DNA of 64,000 bases, from positions 1,178,001-1,242,000 of the forward strand of contig NZ_AP019827.1 in NCBI RefSeq assembly GCF_008327825.1, in the 5' to 3' direction. The position numbers and the translations under genes are program-made. This document shows, in pieces, positions 1 to 8,902 of this stretch. This stretch comes from Leptotrichia shahii. Lineage in GTDB: Bacteria; Fusobacteriota; Fusobacteriia; Fusobacteriales; Leptotrichiaceae. The notes beneath the pieces are model-generated. The model was not told the DNA's origin. It was given only the letters and a program-made list of their open reading frames with translations, and did no database searches. The first letter of the stretch is position 1, and each line of letters begins with the position of its first letter.

Positions 1-165
1 CAATTATATTTAAGCCTTTAGCGTTGTACTTATTTTTTTATCTTTTCAGAAATTTCATAATCTAAAAAGTATATAACAATATTATTATACTTTATCGTCT
101 ATAATTTATCAACAATTTTCAGAAAATATTTCTCCCCATTTATATGTTTTATAAATTTTTAACAA

Positions 166-198
166 AAAATCACAGTTAATCTTAATAACCGTGATTTT
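166..198 (-). terminator. Rho-independent terminator-like hairpin
   Basis: AAAATCAC at 166-173 pairs with GTGATTTT at 191-198, and the minus strand continues into a T-rich run. It lies downstream of the RclA-like gene and could end that transcript; it may work in both directions. Confidence 0.55.
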
Positions 199-246
199 CA
201 TTTGCAAAAAGTTTTTGTTTTTATTTATTGTTCTATCTTTTATTTT

Positions 247-396
247 TTAAAATGCTGAAACTACATAAGTAATCAAGACAACATACGATATAACAATATT
301 TGTAATATCCAGTAAAGATAATGCTAAATTTCCATAATCCTTTAATTTATTCTTATTTTTTGATTTATTTTTACAATTATCTGTTCCTATTTTTAT
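247..396 (-). pseudogene. Short open fragment with a hydrophobic C-terminus
   Basis: A reading frame of 49 codons stays open between two stops, has no ATG and no ribosome binding site. Its first half is Lys/Asn-rich and its second half is a hydrophobic, membrane-like stretch ending YVVSAF. It may be the 3' end of a lost membrane-protein gene sitting between rclA and the terminator at 166-198. I do not recognise it and it may be chance. Confidence 0.2.
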
Positions 397-434
397 TTAA
401 ATTTAGCCTAATTTTTTCAACAAAACAAGAACTA

Positions 435-1808
435 TTATTTCACGCTTCCAAATAAATCATTCAAAGCCTCACTCATTGTTGGATGAGTAAATATCATATC
501 TTTTAGGAATGTATATTTTTGTTCAGCTTTCATAGCCGCTGCAACGATGTTTATCATTTCGTGGGAAGTGTTGCATAATAAAGTACATCCCAGTATTTTA
601 TCTGTTTTTGCATCTATAACTGCTTTAAGCAGTCCATCTGTTACACCTTCTATTTTTGCTTTTGGAATTGCCATTGCTTCAAGTCTTCCTGTTTTTACTT
701 CATATCCTTTGGCAATCGCTTCACTTTCAGTCATTCCAACTCTTGATAATGGCGGATTTATGAATACACTATATGGAATTACATTTCTGTCATTTACTGT
801 TCTATTTCCTCCATTGTAAAGATTATCTCTTATTATTCTAAAGTCATCAAGAGAAATATATGTGAATTGAAGTCCACCTTTCACATCTCCCATTGCCCAA
901 ATATTATCAGCTGTTGTTTTCAATGTTTCATCAACTACAACCGCACCTTTTTCGTCAGTTTTTACTCCTGCTGCTTCTAAATTAAGTCCTTCTGTATTAG
1001 GTCTTCTTCCAATTGCCACAAGAATTGCGTCTGATTCAATTTCAATCTTACTTGCTCCTTGTAAAATTTGCACATATCCTTTTCCATTTTTATCAACAAT
1101 TTCCTCAATTTTTGATTCCAGTAAAAATTTAACCCCTTTTGCCTCAAATATAGCCTTTGCCCTATCAGCAATTTCTTCATCTTCTCTAGGCATAAGTCTT
1201 TGTGCCAAATCAATCACTGTAACTTCTGACCCAAAATCAGCATACATCGAAGCAAATTCCAGTCCAATGTACCCTGCTCCTAAAACAGTCAATTTTTTAG
1301 GAAGTTCCTTCAATTCCATAATCGAAGTGCTTGTATACACATGGTTACTTTCTTTAAGCCCTTTTATACCAGGAATTATTGTAGTCGAACCTGTATTTAT
1401 AAATATCTTTTCTCCTTCAATCTGAACATTTTCACCATTGCTTTCAATATTAACTACATTTTTTGAAGCAAAACTTCCAAATCCATCGTAAATATCAATA
1501 TTTTCCTTTGTAGCCAGCATTTCATAATTTTTTCCACGCAATGCACCAATCAGTGTATTTTTATTATTTATACTTTCTTCATAAAATCTTTCTTTTTCTT
1601 CAATGCCATTTAACCCTTTATTTTTAAGAACTTTTGTACTGTCAACAAGCTTTTTCGTAGGAATACATCCAATATTTATACAAGTCCCTCCATACATCTT
1701 GTCCGATTTCTCAATCAAAGCGACATTCTGACCTTTCCCAGCCAAAAATCCTGCCAGAGTTTTTCCACCTTTTCCAAATCCAATTATTACTGCATCATAT
1801 TTTTTCAT
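435..1808 (-). CDS. rclA: RclA-like FAD/NAD(P) disulfide oxidoreductase (hypothiocyanous acid reductase family)
   Basis: This 457-aa protein has the layout of class I pyridine nucleotide-disulfide oxidoreductases. The N-terminal FAD site starts VIIGFGKGGK, the redox pair is Cys43/Cys48 in GGTCINIGCIPTK, a second Rossmann motif GAGYIGLEFAS binds NAD(P)H, and the C-terminal dimerisation domain carries the HPTMSEA active-site motif. The N-terminus resembles E. coli RclA and streptococcal Har, enzymes that reduce hypochlorous-acid products or the salivary oxidant hypothiocyanite, more than lipoamide dehydrogenase or MerA. An upstream in-frame ATG exists at 1835, but AAAGGA sits about 8 bases before the ATG at 1808, so the shorter start is chosen. 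It stands alone, with no dehydrogenase-complex genes nearby. Confidence 0.8.
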   Translation of the reverse strand: MKKYDAVIIGFGKGGKTLAGFLAGKGQNVALIEKSDKMYGGTCINIGCIPTKKLVDSTKVLKNKGLNGIEEKERFYEESINNKNTLIGALRGKNYEMLATKENIDIYDGFGSFASKNVVNIESNGENVQIEGEKIFINTGSTTIIPGIKGLKESNHVYTSTSIMELKELPKKLTVLGAGYIGLEFASMYADFGSEVTVIDLAQRLMPREDEEIADRAKAIFEAKGVKFLLESKIEEIVDKNGKGYVQILQGASKIEIESDAILVAIGRRPNTEGLNLEAAGVKTDEKGAVVVDETLKTTADNIWAMGDVKGGLQFTYISLDDFRIIRDNLYNGGNRTVNDRNVIPYSVFINPPLSRVGMTESEAIAKGYEVKTGRLEAMAIPKAKIEGVTDGLLKAVIDAKTDKILGCTLLCNTSHEMINIVAAAMKAEQKYTFLKDMIFTHPTMSEALNDLFGSVK

Positions 1809-2109
1809 TTTCTTCATCCTTTCTATTTCATACAACTATAATTACATAATTGTACTTATTATAAAATTAATTTTTATATTATAAGAATACCACATTTTTT
1901 GTAAAAAAACAAGAGTATTTGTGTTTACAAATTTTATTATTTTTTGATTCCAGTTTTATTAAATATTTTGCTTTTCTTACTTCTTATATAAAAACATCCG
2001 ATAATATTTTTAATACCTTTAACAAAAATACAACCTTTTATTACTTTTTTCTCTTTTAAAATAAATCTCACTTCTTTAATTCTTCCTAGATTTTAACTTT
2101 TCGATATTT

Positions 2110-3069
2110 CTATTTTTTTAACTCTTTCAATTCTTCATTTATTTTTATAGCTTGATTATATTTTCCTTGCTTTTCATACAGCTCTGCCAAGCTCGTTAAC
2201 GCAAGTTCCTTATGTGCAAGTTCTTTTGCTTTTAAAAGGTTATTTTCAGCCTTGCCATAATCTCCTTTCATTTCGTAAACTTTTGCTAACAGACGCAATA
2301 ATCTTGCTCTTTTTTCTTCAATATATTTTACATTGTTTTCTGAATGTGAAAACAATTTTTCCGATTCTTTTAATAACCATTCTTCAGCTTTGCCATAATC
2401 TTTTTTCGACATATAAAGTTCCCCTAAAAGTCTTTCTGCATTCGGATATTTTTCATTAACAAGCTCCTTGTAGAGTTTTTCAGCTTCATCAAAGCAATCA
2501 TGCCTCTGATAATAAAAAGCCAAAGTATTTTTTACCTCAATATTTTTATTTAAATTTCTTTTAAACGCTTCCACCACTTCGCTATCAATTTCTTTCCTTT
2601 CTCCATATACCCACACTCTAAACAAGGTATCTTCCCTATAATCTCCCTGATCCATTGCTTTTATATAATATTTTCTTGCATTCATTTCATCTCTCTGATT
2701 AGCATAAATCTGCCCTGCAAATGCACTTGCTTCCTTTACTCCTCTATCCGAGCCTTTTCTTGCCCATTTCAGTGCCTCTTCATTTTCTCCTCTCGCACTA
2801 TAGTTTCTTGCCAGATAATAATCTGTCATCGGAATGTCCTTTTCCACACTTTTAAAATACACTACCCCAATCCGTAAATATTTTCTCTGAACTTCTCTAC
2901 CCTTTTGCAAAATTCTTTCCTTTTCTGCCATTGTTGGATTTTTCTTCATTTCAGCAATTTCCATTTTTGCCTTTTTTAAAGCTCCTTTTTCCTCCTCCGA
3001 GAAAGGAATATTCCCACTACAGCTCACTAAAAATAATACACTTACCAAAATTAAAATTATCTTTTTCAT
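2110..3069 (-). CDS. Lipoprotein with TPR/Sel1-like repeats
   Basis: The 319-aa product starts with a lipoprotein signal peptide: basic MKK, a hydrophobic core, and lipobox LVSC with the acylated Cys at about residue 17. From about residue 80 onward the chain is made of helical pairs of TPR/Sel1 type, for example YYLARNYSARGENEEALKWARKG, YGKAEEWLLKE and YNQAIKINEELKELKK. Such repeats usually scaffold protein contacts; the likely site is the periplasmic face of a membrane. The start has a good AGAAAGGA binding site. The gene is monocistronic and its partner is unknown. Confidence 0.75.
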   Translation of the reverse strand: MKKIILILVSVLFLVSCSGNIPFSEEEKGALKKAKMEIAEMKKNPTMAEKERILQKGREVQRKYLRIGVVYFKSVEKDIPMTDYYLARNYSARGENEEALKWARKGSDRGVKEASAFAGQIYANQRDEMNARKYYIKAMDQGDYREDTLFRVWVYGERKEIDSEVVEAFKRNLNKNIEVKNTLAFYYQRHDCFDEAEKLYKELVNEKYPNAERLLGELYMSKKDYGKAEEWLLKESEKLFSHSENNVKYIEEKRARLLRLLAKVYEMKGDYGKAENNLLKAKELAHKELALTSLAELYEKQGKYNQAIKINEELKELKK

Positions 3070-3240
3070 AACTTGTCCTTTCTATATTTTTTCAATATTA
3101 ACAAAATTTATATTTCTAATTTTAAGTAGTAATATTATACCCTATTTTTTTCATAAATTTTCTTTAAATAAAATCTTTCTTCAAAATGACCCTACACAAT
3201 AATATTTACAAATTTTGTTATATAAATTTCAAAAAAATAA

Positions 3241-3292
3241 AAAAAGACTTCTTAAACTAAGATTTTTTCTTAATTTTAAAGACGTCTTTTTT
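3241..3292 (-). terminator. Terminator hairpin after yefM-yoeB
   Basis: AAAAAGAC at 3241-3248 pairs with GTCTTTTT at 3284-3291, about 30 bases beyond the yoeB stop on the minus strand. The outer A/T tracts make it look bidirectional. Confidence 0.6.
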
Positions 3293-3320
3293 ATTATTCT
3301 TTATTTTCTCATAATTTCCA

Positions 3321-3578
3321 TTATTTATAATGATTTGCACAGGCGATAACTACTATACTTGTTTCTGTCAGTTTATATATAAACCTGTGCTTATCTGTAA
3401 TTCTTCTGCTCCAATATCCACTCAGTTCATGCTTTAAAGGCTCAGGCTTTCCTATTCCTTCATTGCCGTTTCTTTTGATGTCTTTTATTATTTCATTTAT
3501 TTTTTTGACTATTTTTTTATCCTGTTTCTGCCATTGGAGATATTCTTCCCAAGCCTCATTATTCCAAATCAGATTCAT
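3321..3578 (-). CDS. yoeB: YoeB-family mRNA interferase toxin
   Basis: The 85-aa protein aligns along its length with E. coli YoeB, a ribosome-dependent endoribonuclease that cuts mRNA in the A site. The family's functional residues are present: Glu46 in KPEPLKH, Arg65 in DKHRF, and His83-Tyr84 near the C-terminus. The WSRRIT signature is also intact, so the toxin is probably active. Its ATG overlaps the antitoxin stop by one base (TAATG), the usual toxin-antitoxin coupling that keeps antitoxin translation first. Expression should be repressed by the YefM-YoeB complex at the palindrome before yefM. Confidence 0.93.
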   Translation of the reverse strand: MNLIWNNEAWEEYLQWQKQDKKIVKKINEIIKDIKRNGNEGIGKPEPLKHELSGYWSRRITDKHRFIYKLTETSIVVIACANHYK

Positions 3579-3835
3579 TATTCCACCTCAATTATATCAT
3601 GTATTTGTACATTTCCCGCCTCTACTTCTTCTTTTCTTTTTAACAGTTCATTATAATATTTCTTATTTGACATGATGTAAAAATTTTCCATCAAATTGTT
3701 ATACTCCTCTTCACTCATCAGCACCACATTTTTATCGTTTTTTCTTGTTATAATGACTGTTTCATAATCATCAGTTGCCTTATCACAATATTTTTTTAAA
3801 TTATTTCTTACATTTGAATAATTTGTAGCTATCAT
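3578..3835 (-). CDS. yefM: YefM-family antitoxin (Phd/YefM fold)
   Basis: The 85-aa antitoxin has the Phd/YefM layout: an N-terminal DNA-binding and dimerisation half (NYSNVRNNLKKYC, then the conserved VIITRKNDKNVVLMSEEEYNNL) and an acidic, probably flexible C-terminal tail ending DIIEVE that would wrap the toxin. A GTG lies three codons upstream at 3844, but AGAGGTGAT sits 6-7 bases before the ATG at 3835, so the ATG is chosen. The gene is directly coupled to yoeB. The start codon lies 17 bases from a perfect palindromic operator. Confidence 0.9.
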   Translation of the reverse strand: MIATNYSNVRNNLKKYCDKATDDYETVIITRKNDKNVVLMSEEEYNNLMENFYIMSNKKYYNELLKRKEEVEAGNVQIHDIIEVE

Positions 3836-3851
3836 ACTAATCACCTCTACT

Positions 3852-3863
3852 TATTGTACAATA
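3852..3863. promoter_or_regulatory. Probable YefM-YoeB operator
   Basis: TATTGTACAATA is a perfect 12-base palindrome just upstream of yefM. It holds the TGTACA core known as the YefM-YoeB operator core in E. coli. A second TGTACA lies inside yefM at 3606-3611. Autorepression is inferred from the family. Confidence 0.6.
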
Positions 3864-3985
3864 TTTTTGACAAAAAATCTACATGTTTTATATCATTTTT
3901 TATTTCTAAAGTCAGTTTACATTACAATAAATTCTTTTATTCTAAAATTCACCATAATATTCTGTTCTACACTAAATAAAAAAAT

Positions 3986-4014
3986 TTGAAAACCTTTACC
4001 AAATGTAGTAAAAT
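3986..4014 (+). promoter_or_regulatory. Sigma-70-like promoter of the MATE gene
   Basis: TTGAAA at 3986-3991 and TAAAAT at 4009-4014 are separated by 17 bases and face the MATE exporter gene. The predicted transcript would carry a 5' leader of roughly 135 bases. Confidence 0.5.
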
Positions 4015-4056
4015 ACTCTTAAGATATTATTTTTTACCATACTAATATGATGGCTT

Positions 4057-4121
4057 AAAACTGGGATTTTTTCTCAGTTTTCTTGTTACCAAAAATTTTT
4101 TCTCTTTTTATTAGAGAGAAT
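4057..4121 (+). promoter_or_regulatory. Two hairpins in the MATE 5' leader
   Basis: AAAACTG (4057-4063) pairs with CAGTTTT (4075-4081), followed by a T-rich stretch, and TTCTCT (4100-4105) pairs with AGAGAA (4115-4120). The first looks like a weak intrinsic terminator, so transcript attenuation of the exporter is possible. No known riboswitch class was recognised. Confidence 0.3.
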
Positions 4122-4157
4122 TTTATCATATTTAAAAATTTTTGAAAGGAAGGAAAA

Positions 4158-5546
4158 ATGGGAAAAACGAAAGCAATAAATGAACGAAAAACTAAATTTG
4201 GTACAGAACCTGTTGGAAAATTGCTGATTTCACTTGCGGTTCCTGCTATCATTGCTAACTTGGTTAATGCTCTTTACAATGTTGTGGATCAGATTTTTAT
4301 TGGACAAAAAATTGGGTTTCTTGGGAATGCGGCTACAAATGTGGCTTTTCCGCTTACGACGATTTGTCTTGCGATTGGGCTTATGACTGGAGTTGGAGCT
4401 GCGACTAATTTTAATTTAGAATTGGGAAGAAAGCGTCCAAAAAGGGCAAAAAGTGTGGCTGGAACTGCGGCTACAATACTACTTTTAAGTGGTGTTATTT
4501 TGTGTATATTAATTAATATTTTTTTAAAATCAATGTTGACGGCATTTGGAGCTACCGATCAAATTTTTAATTATGCGATTGAATATACTCAGATTACATC
4601 TCTTGGGATACCTTTTTTACTATTTTCAATAGGAGCAAATCCTATGGTAAGAGCTGATGGAAACGCCTTTTATTCAATGCTTGCAATAGTTATTGGAGCA
4701 GTTACAAATACTATTCTTGACCCGCTGTTTATGTTTGGATTTGATATGGGAATGGATGGTGCCGCTTGGGCGACTGTAATTGGGCAATTTATCTCAGCAG
4801 TTATGCTAGGATTATATTTTTTTAGATTTAAAAGTGTAAAATTTGAATTGAAGGATTTTAAGATAAAAATACGAGAAATTGGAATTTTGTTTGCATTAGG
4901 AACATCACCTTTTATTTTCCAATGTTCTGCGTTAATCATTCAAATTGTGACAAATAATTTACTGAAAGTATACGGTGCAAACTCTATTTATGGAAGTGAA
5001 ATCCCTATTGCCGTGGCTGGAATCGTTATGAAAATAAATGTTATATTCATAGCAATCCTTTTAGGATTAACCCAAGGGGCACAGCCCATCGCAGGATTTA
5101 ATTATGGTGCAAAAAAATATAGCAGAGTTTGGGAAATACTAAAACTAACATTAAAAGTGGCATTTATTATTTCATTGGTTTCATTTGCGGTATTTCAAAT
5201 TTTCCCAATCCAAATAATCTCTATTTTTGGTAAAGGAAGCAATTTATATTTTAAATACGGAACAAAGTATATGAGAGTCTTTTTATTCTTTATATTCCTA
5301 AACGGTATTCAAGGTGCGATTACAATGTTTTTAACTTCCATTGGAAAGGCTTCCCAAGGAGCTTTTCTATCACTTGTAAGACAAATTATATCACTTTTGC
5401 CATTGCTGATAATTTTACCGCATTTTATGGGAGTTGACGGAATTATGTTTGCATTCCCAATAGCAGATTTCATAGCTTTTGCAGTGTCGGTTATTGTTTT
5501 GAAAGGTGAAATGAAAAAAATTCCAAAAAAAGATGAAACTTATTAA
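4158..5546 (+). CDS. MATE-family multidrug/toxin efflux transporter
   Basis: The 462-aa integral membrane protein has about 12 hydrophobic segments in two homologous halves, as in MATE exporters that use Na+ or H+ gradients to expel drugs or metabolites. Family hallmarks include PVGKLLISLAVPAIIANLVNALYN at the start, the G(M)GMDGAAWATVIGQ segment near residue 195, and the second-half GLTQGAQPIAGFNYGAKKY motif. It belongs to the MepA/DinF-like branch by appearance; the substrate cannot be read from sequence. GAAAGGAAGGA precedes the ATG. It is monocistronic, with its own promoter, structured leader and strong terminator. Confidence 0.9.
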   Translation: MGKTKAINERKTKFGTEPVGKLLISLAVPAIIANLVNALYNVVDQIFIGQKIGFLGNAATNVAFPLTTICLAIGLMTGVGAATNFNLELGRKRPKRAKSVAGTAATILLLSGVILCILINIFLKSMLTAFGATDQIFNYAIEYTQITSLGIPFLLFSIGANPMVRADGNAFYSMLAIVIGAVTNTILDPLFMFGFDMGMDGAAWATVIGQFISAVMLGLYFFRFKSVKFELKDFKIKIREIGILFALGTSPFIFQCSALIIQIVTNNLLKVYGANSIYGSEIPIAVAGIVMKINVIFIAILLGLTQGAQPIAGFNYGAKKYSRVWEILKLTLKVAFIISLVSFAVFQIFPIQIISIFGKGSNLYFKYGTKYMRVFLFFIFLNGIQGAITMFLTSIGKASQGAFLSLVRQIISLLPLLIILPHFMGVDGIMFAFPIADFIAFAVSVIVLKGEMKKIPKKDETY

Positions 5547-5600
5547 AAAATTACATATTTTCAAAGATAAGGACAAGGGGATTCTAGAACAATAATAACC

Positions 5601-5648
5601 AAAAAGGGCAAATATTACATTTACTTATATGTAAAAAATGCCCTTTTT
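5601..5648. terminator. Bidirectional terminator
   Basis: AAAAAGGGCA (5601-5610) is perfectly complementary to TGCCCTTTTT (5639-5648). It lies between the convergent MATE and oxidoreductase genes and can serve both. Confidence 0.8.
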
Positions 5649-5774
5649 AATATTTCACTTTTTACTCATACCTTCAAACTTATAATCTATTTTCTATAAA
5701 ACTTGGTTTATATTCTTTTATTTCTTCATTTATTTCTCTTACGTGTGAATCATTTTCATGAATATTTTCATTCA

Positions 5775-6764
5775 CTATTCTTCTTCAGGATAAGTCATTC
5801 CCCATTCCTTACGTAATTTTGTCATAATATCCATAATATCTATCGTATATTCCAGTTTCATTTTATTAATTCCTGTTTTTACAGACTCTTCCATATTCTG
5901 AAGTTCATACTGAAGTGCATTTGATGTCATTCCTGCTGTAATTTCTTCAACTTCGCCAGTTTCAGTATAAACTATTTTAGCCTTATCAGCCCTTGGGTAT
6001 TCAGTAATTTCAATATATGCTTTCTCACATGCAATTACAACTCTTTTTGGCTGTTTTGAGTGAAGTGTAAGTGCTATTGTTGACATTTGCTGTTCCTTAT
6101 TCATCATAATTATACTTGCCTGTTCATCTACTCCAGTTGGTGCATACTTCACCTGTGAAAGTACATTATCTGGTTTTGAAGTCATAAACAGCCTTGCGAT
6201 AGAAATAGCATAAACTCCTATATCAAGCAATGCCCCTCCTGCCAGATTCCTGTTGAAAAATCTGTTATTCATATCATATTCCTTGTAACTTCCAAAATTA
6301 ACCTGTATCATTTTCACATCCCCCAGTTTACCTGAGTTTACAATTTCTAAAAGTTTAGTATAAAGTGGCATATTGAAAATTGTCATTGCTTCTCCAAGAA
6401 TAAGATTTTTTTCCTTTGCAATTTTTACTGCTTCTTCAAGTTCTTCGCTATTTAATGTAATTGATTTTTCACATAATACGTGCTTCCTATTTTTAAGTGC
6501 TTCAATCATAAACTTTATATGCGTATTATGGGGTGTTGTAATGTAGATTATATCAGTTTTCTCATCTGTAAACATATCTTCTATTTTATCATAAACTTTT
6601 TGAACTCCGTATTTCTCTGCAAATTCCACAGCCTTGCTATGTGTCCTGTTTGCTACTGCATAAAGTTTTTTCCCCATTTTTTCAAGAGCCTGTGCCATCT
6701 CATTTGCAATTATGCCAGTCCCCAGCACAGCCCATTTTAATTCTTTTTCTATTTTTTCTCCCAT
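5775..6764 (-). CDS. Gfo/Idh/MocA-family NAD(P)-dependent oxidoreductase
   Basis: The 329-aa protein has the N-terminal Rossmann fold (WAVLGTGIIANEMAQAL at about residues 10-26) and the family signature CEKSITLN, where the Lys of the EK pair is catalytic, at about residue 98. The C-terminal alpha/beta domain contains the GGALLDIGVYAISIARLF helix that lines the substrate pocket. Members oxidise or reduce sugars, inositols or related cyclic polyols; the substrate here is unknown. An in-frame TTG lies six codons upstream, but AGAGGGT is placed correctly for the ATG at 6764. It stands alone. Confidence 0.85.
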   Translation of the reverse strand: MGEKIEKELKWAVLGTGIIANEMAQALEKMGKKLYAVANRTHSKAVEFAEKYGVQKVYDKIEDMFTDEKTDIIYITTPHNTHIKFMIEALKNRKHVLCEKSITLNSEELEEAVKIAKEKNLILGEAMTIFNMPLYTKLLEIVNSGKLGDVKMIQVNFGSYKEYDMNNRFFNRNLAGGALLDIGVYAISIARLFMTSKPDNVLSQVKYAPTGVDEQASIIMMNKEQQMSTIALTLHSKQPKRVVIACEKAYIEITEYPRADKAKIVYTETGEVEEITAGMTSNALQYELQNMEESVKTGINKMKLEYTIDIMDIMTKLRKEWGMTYPEEE

Positions 6765-7116
6765 ATTTCTACCCTCTTTCAAAAAAAATATACTATATTA
6801 ATTTTTAGTTAATAAATTATACCCTCATTGCATATTAAAGTCAAGAAAAGAATAGTAATAATTTAATAAATAAGTTATTTAATCTTTTATTGCTATTCTT
6901 ACAATTTTACTGTTAATATTCAGCTTTTTTGATAATTATTCAGCAATAAATAAATAACCAAGTTTTCATCCATATTCCCTTCATATCTCAAACTATTAAG
7001 AACCATTACTGACATTACAAATCTCTATTTAGTAATTGCTTCATTAAGAAATTTTACTTTTTCAAATAATTTGTTAAATTTTCCAGTCATTCTTATCATT
7101 CCTTTACGTTATTTAA

Positions 7117-7205
7117 ATCTCATTAGATATGTTTTTTATCTCTACAAGGGGGCAAGACTCCTTTTTTCAAAATATTTTTATTTTGTTAAATTCTAGGTTT
7201 AACAG
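7117..7205. repeat. R1 dispersed repeat, degenerate copy
   Basis: The stretch from ATTAGATATG through TTTTTATCTCTACAAGGGGGCAAGACTCC to the TTAAATTCTAGGTTTA region matches, with substitutions, the better copy at about 61611-61717. This copy lacks the GTTCGATAAC inverted ends. The 6765-7527 gap holds no gene I can support, only this repeat and the R2 copy. Confidence 0.5.
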
Positions 7206-7350
7206 TTCTATTATTATAACTCGAAATTCAAGATTATCAATTATTTCTACCTAATAATAAAAAATAAATTCAATTAGCTATGCCATTTTTTCATTTTATA
7301 GGCTATAATAATATTAAAATATATAATTTTATGTGTAATAAAAACAAGTG

Positions 7351-7490
7351 ATTGTAAAAGCAAAAGACATAAAAAATGAATAACAGATGTACTTATAATT
7401 CCAAAAAGGTAAAATCCCTTATTAGAGAAAAAAAATTGGAACATTCAATAAAGAAATACTGTGCTTGTCATAATTTTTAGACTTTTACAA
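7351..7490 (-). repeat. R2 dispersed repeat with TTGTAAAAG ends
   Basis: The element begins ATTGTAAAAG (7351-7360) and ends ACTTTTACAA (7481-7490), giving inverted ends. Read on the minus strand its interior (GTCTAAAAATTATGACAAGCACTGT-like start, ATAAGTACATCTGTTATTC-like end) matches the copies at 46233-46377 and near 36030-36170. It looks like a non-coding, MITE-like family. Confidence 0.6.
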
Positions 7491-7527
7491 ATAACTATGT
7501 AATAAAAAAATAAGGAGGATTGATGAA

Positions 7528-8439
7528 ATGAAAAAAATTATATTTTTCATAATATTTTTATTACTACTATCATGCGGGAAAAATGAAGATGTCGCTAATT
7601 CAGATAATTTGGCTAATTCTAACAAATTTAGTAATAATAATGAAAATATAAAAAAAACTAACAATGAAAAAAGCACTGCTAATAATGAAAAAAGTACTGA
7701 AGAAGAGATAAAAAATATGGTCACTATATGGAATACAGCTTCCAGTAATGCTGATTTTAACACTTTGGAAAGAATATTGGGAGATAAGATTGACTATTAT
7801 CAGTCTTTAGTTTCTAGAAATTATTACATTGCAGATCAGAAAAGGTTTTTTCAAAAAAATCCTGTTTATAGTCAAAGAATAGTGGGCGACATTATAGTTA
7901 CACGACTTTCTGATAACAAAATGCTAGCAAAATTTGTTAAGGAAGTGTCTACAAAGCGTGAGACAAAAGAATACCCATCATATCTAACTTTTGAAAATGT
8001 TAATGGCAGCTGGAAATTAGTAGTGGAAAGTGATGCTGTTTCAGACGCCAATATTGCAAGGATAAGACAGAAAAAAAATAATGGTCAAGAAAAAGAGCAA
8101 AGACGACAACCTGTTATTATAACTCCTAACAAGTCACAATACTATTACAGTTCTTCAATTACACTTGTTGGAACGCTTATACACAGAAAATATCAAACAA
8201 CAGAGATATTCTTATTAAGATTAAGCACACCTATTACAGTAATCGGAGATGCTGAAGATAGCCCAACTGAAACAAATGTACAGGAAATTCAATTAATGGG
8301 AAATGCGACACTTTCTTTATTCAATAAAGATGTTTTAGGAAAAAGGGTACAAATTACTGGTGAGTTATTTCATTCGCACACAGGACATCATTACACTCAA
8401 GTTTTAATTTTGGCTTCAAATATAAATTTTTTAAATTAA
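7528..8439 (+). CDS. Lipoprotein with probable DUF4431-like C-terminal domain
   Basis: The 303-aa protein has a clear lipoprotein signal (MKKIIFFII..., lipobox LLSC, Cys about residue 16). A low-complexity Asn/Lys/Ser linker covers about residues 18-55. A globular NTF2-like region follows (MVTIWNTASSNADFNTLERILGDKIDYY), and the C-terminal part (from about residue 205, SITLVGTLI...STPITVIGD...GKRVQITGELFHSHTGHHYTQVLI) resembles the DUF4431 domain seen in secreted bacterial proteins. TAAGGAGGATTG precedes the ATG. The function is unknown and the domain assignment is from pattern memory only. Confidence 0.65.
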   Translation: MKKIIFFIIFLLLLSCGKNEDVANSDNLANSNKFSNNNENIKKTNNEKSTANNEKSTEEEIKNMVTIWNTASSNADFNTLERILGDKIDYYQSLVSRNYYIADQKRFFQKNPVYSQRIVGDIIVTRLSDNKMLAKFVKEVSTKRETKEYPSYLTFENVNGSWKLVVESDAVSDANIARIRQKKNNGQEKEQRRQPVIITPNKSQYYYSSSITLVGTLIHRKYQTTEIFLLRLSTPITVIGDAEDSPTETNVQEIQLMGNATLSLFNKDVLGKRVQITGELFHSHTGHHYTQVLILASNINFLN

Positions 8440-8699
8440 TCATGAAAAGTTAATATAAAAAATATTAACAATTATTCTGTTATCATTATTAACAGCAGTT
8501 TTCTTGTACGACTGAATTAACAATCTATTAATCTTACCTTAAATCACAAGGTATTTCAAATTCAAGAATAACTTCACATAATTACTGAAGCAAACAATCT
8601 TCGTAAATAATTTGAAAAAACTGGAACAGCTTAAAACAGAAGAGTAAAAATTGCTATAATTACAAATCAAAATTATTAAAATTTTTTGGGAGTTTTTTT

Positions 8700-8802
8700 G
8701 AGAGTGTTCAAAATTTCGTATAAACTTAAAATAGAGAATGTCCATAATTTTGTGTAAACTTAAAATACAATAGATACAGGATGGTAATTTTCATCATCCT
8801 GT
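8700..8802 (+). mobile_element. Two tandem insertion-sequence ends (IS256-like) with hairpin
   Basis: GAGAGTGTTCAAAATTTCGT... at 8700-8733 and GAGAATGTCCATAATTTTGT... at 8734-8770 are two head-to-tail copies of the same terminal sequence, each running into TAAACTTAAAATA. The second is followed by ACAGGATG (8776-8783) pairing with CATCCTGT (8795-8802) plus T-run, like the terminator at a transposase 3' end. The motif GAGAGTGTCC...TTTTGTGTAAA resembles IS256-family ends. No transposase remains. The rest of the 8440-8902 gap shows nothing else. Confidence 0.6.
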
Positions 8803-8902
8803 TTTTAAATTCTTCCTTCAAAATAAATACTTGATTGGAAGTATATTTCTCCCACACACTTGACAAATAGCCTTTATATACTTTAAAAAAATAATTTTCA
8901 TA

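Noticed and set aside
8539-8745. Minus-strand 68-codon frame
   Set aside because: It overlaps the IS ends, has no binding site and shows no family motif.
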